A stretch of 64,000 bases of DNA from assembly GCA_013423325.1 (NCBI GenBank), contig BLJB01000242.1, positions 1 to 64,000 on the forward strand. The letters are read 5' to 3'. This DNA is from Usnea hakonensis (taxonomy: Eukaryota; Ascomycota; Lecanoromycetes; Lecanorales; Parmeliaceae). The position numbers were made by a program, and so were the translations under genes. Shown here one piece after another: positions 59,216 to 64,000 of the stretch. How positions within the stretch are numbered: position 1 is the first letter of the stretch; every line of letters starts with the position of its first letter. The notes below the pieces were generated by a model. The model saw only the letters and a list, made by a program, of their open reading frames with translations. It was not told the DNA's origin and ran no database searches.

Positions 59216-61014
59216 ATGCGTTCCAAGGCTTCTCAGATTACCCAACGCTCATTGCTGGACCAACTTGCAAAGATACCCAAATCCTCACAACGTCGAAGAA
59301 ACATTGTGAGCCCTAAGCTTTGCGGTACGTATATCTTTTTTACGACATCACTTATAGGCTATGCTTCCTAACGCTTTCAGACGATGTCATACAGCGCCTG
59401 GCGCCATCGCTGGCACAGTATGTCGGCTGCACCATCATAGATATACACCCGGGCATAGGTCTGTGGTCTTCCAAGCTCCATGACTACCTAAAACCTCGCA
59501 ATCATATCCTTATGGAACCCAAGCAGAACATCTACCTGCCTTTTCTCCAGCCACTGCTGGATGCTCCTGGCTCTCGATACCAGCTTAAAAACTGGCCGGA
59601 TTCACATCTTTGGCAACCCAAACGATACATCGAAGAAGGATTATTGCATGATACAAAAGGCCATGGCGGTACTCCCTCTAGAAATGGAGAGCCGAACAAT
59701 TCCATCTTAATAATAGCAAATTTAGCCGCTCAAACTTTACAAATGAGGGAACATTCAAGGGCTGCCACATCTGCTCATCTAAAAGCTATGGACTTCTCAC
59801 ACGATGTGAGACACAGAACAGGGTTCCAGCAATATGGGCCAACGCGCATGCTCATGTGGTTATCCGACGAAGACAAGCGTGCACTTTTGCCGAGGACTGT
59901 AGGCTATCGTGTGAAACTTTCTGTCTTCATGGAGGCCAATGTGGCTCTGGAGGAAATAGTGGGGTCTCGTCGCAAGTCCGTCGTAAGAATAAGACGCGAG
60001 GATTTTTTAGAAAGTCAATCAAGGAAGGAGGTCGCGCTACGAATGCAGGAAGAAGGAATGAGTATACCTGTGGACCGTCAATCTGGGCCGGAAGACAGAG
60101 GATCCAATATTTCGAAGATATCTCGTCACTGGCACAGCGAATTGAAGGAGCTTGAGAAGGATTTTCAAGCGGGGAAATTCAGCCAATACGTGAAGACACC
60201 AGCGGCAGAGTCGATCAATGGACGCATGCCTAAAGCAATGAACGGAAAAGCGATAACGGAAAATTCATTGCCTGAGACTCCGGAATATCAAAGAATGATG
60301 TTACTTCGCTATGACGCCAATGGTCAAAACGTTCTCATTGATCGACTTGAGGCAGTCTTGAGGAAGCAAAAAGAGATAGACGAAATGGACTCTAACTTGT
60401 ACCGTGAGGATTTCAAGGCGTCGGAGCAGAAGAATAATCTTAAAGCGTTCGAGTCTAGGACGCAGGATTTTAAGGCTGAGCTAGAGAAATTGACCACGAA
60501 GCAGGTGAGCGGTCTATTTTTCCGAGACGACGACCGAAGAGCACTCGCCATGAACCCACCACTACTAATGTGGGACCGGCGAAAAGCCGAGCCCCTCTTA
60601 GCTGGAGATGATGAGTTCTACGCCCCAGACCAAGTGGCACTTCTGGACTTTCAGCCAAAGCCAACAGACGAATTCCCAATGACCCCAGAACAGTCAATTT
60701 ATTTCGACCTGATTTTGTCTTCTCTGTATAGCCCAGCAAATCAAGCAACATTCAGGCGTCTCGATACGATAGCCCCAGGGGCGTTCGACGCTCTAGTACC
60801 TCAGGTAACCGCAATTCATGACCCACGAAGGGGAGGTCGACGCGATATAGACAGTGTGCGTGTTCGGACTGCGACTCCAGAGATGATCCATGGCCTTGCT
60901 GTTGCTTGGGATAAGTGGTTGTTCAAGCCTCCAATCGAGGATCTGCTAACCCGATTTGGAGTCAATTCTGAGGAAAGGGCCAAGTCAAAGAGAGGGCCCA
61001 TAGCTAGGTTTTGA
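59216..61014 (+). CDS. MTF1: Mitochondrial transcription factor 1 (mtTFB, rRNA-dimethylase fold)
   Basis: Two exons: 59216-59324 and 59381-61014, with a 56-bp intron; 580 residues. Specificity factor that helps the single-subunit mitochondrial RNA polymerase open promoters; its fold derives from KsgA-type rRNA methyltransferases. Recognised from NIVSPKLCDDVIQRLAPSL, the degenerate SAM-motif region CTIIDIHPGIGLWSSKLHDY (about 53-72), LKPRNHILMEP, GPTRMLMWLSDEDKRALLP and FRRLDTIAPGAFDALVPQV near the end. It is much longer than yeast Mtf1 (341) because of a central insertion and coiled-coil region, usual in filamentous fungi. A cleavable mitochondrial presequence is plausible from the basic N-terminus (MRSKASQITQRSLL). 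A MITE-like insertion ends 115 bases upstream. Confidence 0.85.
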
Positions 61015-61147
61015 CGATAAGAGGGTTTTATGCCCTATCATTTGAAATTGAGGTCATGTGAATTAAATTCATTATGCGTTTATGATGCATCACACCGCTC
61101 AAGAGTTCACGGTTGAAGTAACCATGGAGAATGCTGGACGAGCTGAA

Positions 61148-64000
61148 TCATTTCGCCTTCGCTTGCCTCCTTCTCATTGCAAGTCCGGCTCTTAAATCCT
61201 CAACCACCTCCTTACCAAACCATCTCCAAACCTCCTGCCGCCTGCTCAAACCGTCCGCCCACGCTAATAATAGTCTGAGATTCCAGATGCGTTCCCTCAT
61301 CCCACTTTCCATACAGGCCGTGTCCATTACCAGTCTATCATCTACAACAGTCCCTCTCGTACCTCTGTAGACCACACTTCCCGCATCAGCGGGCAACACG
61401 AGTGCTTGCTCCGCCCTGTTGAATTTTGCTAGTGCAGGCAAAGTAAAGATCCATTCGAAAGTCTGTTTGCTTAGGTGGTGTTTCGACTGTGCGTCGTTGA
61501 GTGCCTGCATTGTGGCACTGAATACTGAACTGTCGGCATCGTATGCAGCGCGACGGCGCACATATATACCTTGATGTCGTTTGAAGGCCTCGTAGTGGAC
61601 GGGATTTCCTGCAAGGTCGAGAGTAACGGTCCAGTGTTCCTGGTCATTCGTTTGAATTTTAGCGATTGTCTCAACTTCAGGCAGAAGGCAGGGTGCATTC
61701 ATTGCAACTTCTGTACCAGAACCAAGGGTGACAACGATAGGCAGTGACACGGGTCTATGCGTGTCGACGTCCCGAGGGATCAGACAGCGGCGCTCGGTGG
61801 CCAAAACCCAAAAGTGGCGGAAGGCTTGGAGATGCGATTTGTTATCAAGCACAGCGTTTGGGAAAAGAGGATAGAGAGCACAAAGCAGGGATGCTGTGGC
61901 TATATTAGTGGTACCAAACGTATGGGTCCCCCCAGCCATGAAGAGGATGCCAATAGCAAAATGTCCGGCAAGGTGGCTGCCAAAGGGTGTGTCAGCGTCG
62001 ATCCTGCCATGAAGAGATCGGAGGCGACGAAAGAGGTGCAGGTCGCCTGTACCAGCCATCACACAACATGCTGCGAGCACTGCGACATCCTGGCAATTCC
62101 GGACTGTGATGCGAGCGAGTTTGGCGTCATAGCTCAGAGTCGGTAGCTTGCAGATGCGCATAAGTTGATCAACGTAATGACAAAGCATACTTCGGACTTC
62201 CAAAGACCCTGAACCTGCGAATCGAAGGCCAACGCTGAGACAAAGACCAGCGATGATGTTGAAGAACGGCATATCTTCGCTTGTAAGGATACGAATGGTA
62301 GTCAGCTTATAATTAGGCTGGTATACAAGCGGAAGTTGCTTCTTCATCCACCTGGCCAAAGGCTGTATGTCGTCCCACATGATAAGGTGCCGAGCGACTG
62401 TCCTTAGTAAGAATATGTCTGGTCGCACATAATCAAACTGGTGAAGGGTGTCAGGTACGTCAACTTTTCGTGCAACGGTTTCATCGTTAGTTTTCATGAA
62501 CATAAGCGCGATGGCGACAGTGGCAGCTGCCGTTGCCTTATCAAGTATATGAACGATGTCAACTTTCCTCGAACCGATGGCAATTACCAGCAACCTTTCC
62601 GTAATGTGCATGTCGTGCAACCCCTTAAGGTCTTTGCCTCGACCTAGGTTGATGTAGCCTAATGCAAAGCCCGCAGCTAGTCTATAGCCTTCGTCTCGGA
62701 GGTTGTCGAACGGATGCGAGTTATCCTCCGGGTCAACATTTTCTATTTCCGAAATCATAATCTCACTCATACGACGATGCTGCGAATTGCAGTACAGTAG
62801 ACCTATACCCATGATTCCGCTGGTCTGAGTCAATGGAGACAGATTGAGCTCAGCAGCTCCTGGTGGAAGCATGCGAGTTACATGGATTGAAAGTAAGCGG
62901 GTGACAAGAGTGTCCATCGTGCCAAGATAAGAGGCTGAAAGCCCAAGAAGAAGCCCAATGGAGGTCATCGTATGCTTTGGCGTCAGGTACTTGAAAGCTA
63001 CCCATTTTGCTATGGATTTGAGGTGCCCGTTAAGACCCAGTGCAAGGAGAAAGCCCGCATGCCTGGCTTGGAGGTCACGAGGCTTATTGAAAAGAATCCA
63101 CGACGTGTCGATCCCTTTCGCGTCCTTTGAGATACTCAAGCCAGCTTCAACACCGGCGTGGAAAAATGCCCAAGAGGTCTTCTCTTCCGTATAATTATTC
63201 CGATCTGCTGTGACTGTCGTATCAGCGGGCTTCATGACGCAACTTAAAGTAAAGCCGTGGACAGGGAATTTTTCTGTGAGAAGAGGCAAGCGAGCGCTAT
63301 AGAAAAGTAGACCGCGGCCTAGTGATACAGACAGCGTTCGCACTGCTATCACTTTAACCAGCTCTTGTTGAGCTTCTAGCAAATCTGTATCAGACCACTC
63401 AGGCTCAGGCGTACATCGAGCTATAGGATAGAGGAGAGGATGCACGAGCCTCGCAGCTTCGGCAAAGCGCTGGTCCTCTTTGAACAGTAGGCGAGTGACT
63501 GCTTGTCTATCAAGCTCAGCAGAGCCATCAAATGGCCCAACAGCCTCAAGTTCAAGTGTTGAATGACATATGCTGTGGACGTCTCTTATTGCGTCATTAG
63601 ATGAAGAATTCGCGGATTTTCCGCGTGGTCGCGCTATGGGTCCCTCATGCTCGAGCATAGCTATATCTTCCCTACCAATAATCTCAAGCATTTCGCTGCC
63701 CCATGAGGTTGAGGGATGGGCTTGACACTTCGAGATCGCCGCACGAAAAGGAACAGCCACGCTCTCGGGGAGGGTTTCTAAAAACGATGAGTTCAAACCC
63801 ATGGCCGCCATCTTTGTAACTCGGACCTCGTTTGTCTCTCGAGCCTGTGAAGTAAGAAGACTGGTAATAGCCACCGTTCTTGGAGTAAGTTCCAACAAAA
63901 GCTTTGCTGAAGCGTCGGTGGAGTGTTTGCCTGCGACTTCGTCTGCTGGCGAGCTTGCCATGTCAAAGAGTGAGATGAACGGTGTCATGTTGGAGTTGAT
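61148..64000 (-). CDS. APC1: Anaphase-promoting complex subunit 1, C-terminal part (partial)
   Basis: Open frame from the right window edge to a stop at 61148; at least 950 residues. The start lies beyond the window: the frame continues upstream of the first visible Met (63988). APC1 is the large scaffold of the APC/C ubiquitin ligase that targets cyclin B and securin. PC (proteasome/cyclosome) repeats are visible: TMTSIGLLLGLSASYLGT, TSGIMGIGLLYCNSQHRRM, GYRLAAGFALGYINLGRG and a degenerate ATVAIALMFMKT. VRPDIFLLRTVARHLIMWDD and AGTHTFGTTNIATASLLCA-like blocks follow, as in fungal BimE/Apc1. MTF1 converges on it, with only about 130 bases between the stops. Confidence 0.9.
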   Translation of the reverse strand: MNSNMTPFISLFDMASSPADEVAGKHSTDASAKLLLELTPRTVAITSLLTSQARETNEVRVTKMAAMGLNSSFLETLPESVAVPFRAAISKCQAHPSTSWGSEMLEIIGREDIAMLEHEGPIARPRGKSANSSSNDAIRDVHSICHSTLELEAVGPFDGSAELDRQAVTRLLFKEDQRFAEAARLVHPLLYPIARCTPEPEWSDTDLLEAQQELVKVIAVRTLSVSLGRGLLFYSARLPLLTEKFPVHGFTLSCVMKPADTTVTADRNNYTEEKTSWAFFHAGVEAGLSISKDAKGIDTSWILFNKPRDLQARHAGFLLALGLNGHLKSIAKWVAFKYLTPKHTMTSIGLLLGLSASYLGTMDTLVTRLLSIHVTRMLPPGAAELNLSPLTQTSGIMGIGLLYCNSQHRRMSEIMISEIENVDPEDNSHPFDNLRDEGYRLAAGFALGYINLGRGKDLKGLHDMHITERLLVIAIGSRKVDIVHILDKATAAATVAIALMFMKTNDETVARKVDVPDTLHQFDYVRPDIFLLRTVARHLIMWDDIQPLARWMKKQLPLVYQPNYKLTTIRILTSEDMPFFNIIAGLCLSVGLRFAGSGSLEVRSMLCHYVDQLMRICKLPTLSYDAKLARITVRNCQDVAVLAACCVMAGTGDLHLFRRLRSLHGRIDADTPFGSHLAGHFAIGILFMAGGTHTFGTTNIATASLLCALYPLFPNAVLDNKSHLQAFRHFWVLATERRCLIPRDVDTHRPVSLPIVVTLGSGTEVAMNAPCLLPEVETIAKIQTNDQEHWTVTLDLAGNPVHYEAFKRHQGIYVRRRAAYDADSSVFSATMQALNDAQSKHHLSKQTFEWIFTLPALAKFNRAEQALVLPADAGSVVYRGTRGTVVDDRLVMDTACMESGMRERIWNLRLLLAWADGLSRRQEVWRWFGKEVVEDLRAGLAMRRRQAKAK

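Noticed and set aside
1..64000. tRNA, rRNA and CRISPR features
   Set aside because: I looked for tRNA-like T-loop boxes (GTTCGAATC) with a paired acceptor stem and for regularly spaced repeats; the few matches lie within protein-coding exons or lack pairing.

Overview
The window is nuclear DNA from a filamentous ascomycete (Pezizomycotina). The genes carry many short GT-AG introns (41-93 bp, one of about 144 bp). One end has an AT-rich block almost free of CA/TG dinucleotides, as expected from repeat-induced point mutation (RIP). Family members such as mug70-type CBS-PB1, fungal VanZ, CFEM and COX20 fit this group. Leotiomycetes seems plausible, but I cannot prove the class from sequence alone.

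Layout. 1-8.8 kb is gene-poor: a RIP-damaged block, one secreted protein of unknown function (2228-3304, -), and decayed repeat DNA. 8.8-24.2 kb holds a short Zn2Cys6 regulator (+), aldose 1-epimerase (+), BNA6 quinolinate phosphoribosyltransferase (-), a disordered conserved fungal protein (-), an eight-exon plasma-membrane H+-ATPase (-) and a GPI-type surface protein (-). 25.0-29.3 kb is a small accessory island: a secreted type-B carboxylesterase (+), a broken gene of unknown family (-), a frameshifted GFA/CENP-V zinc protein (-) and a CFEM GPI-anchored protein (-). 29.9-64 kb is dense housekeeping DNA: VanZ-like (-), SPT7 (+), CCT7 (-), importin beta-3/PSE1 (-), CBS-PB1 (-), RPS26 (+), a tyrosine phosphatase with a possible tail-anchor exon (-), a 70-residue MRX7-like gene (+), POL2 (-), COX20 (+), an AMSH-type deubiquitinase (-), MTF1 (+) and the C-terminal part of APC1 (-), which runs off the right edge.

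Functional themes: chromatin and cell cycle (SPT7, POL2, APC1), protein folding and transport (CCT7, PSE1), mitochondrial gene expression and respiration (MRX7-like, COX20, MTF1), NAD synthesis (BNA6) and cell surface/ion balance (PMA, CFEM, GPI protein). Three divergent promoters are compact: CBS-PB1/RPS26, POL2/COX20 (with an MCB cell-cycle box) and AMSH/MTF1 (with a 295-bp inverted-repeat element inserted).

Exon boundaries were deduced by eye from splice consensus, reading phase and remembered family sequences; no alignment was run. The most interesting items are the alternative membrane-anchor exon of the phosphatase, the tiny MRX7-like gene, the MITE-like element in the MTF1 promoter, the CFEM protein lacking the usual Asp, and the two neighbouring frame-broken genes beside the esterase.
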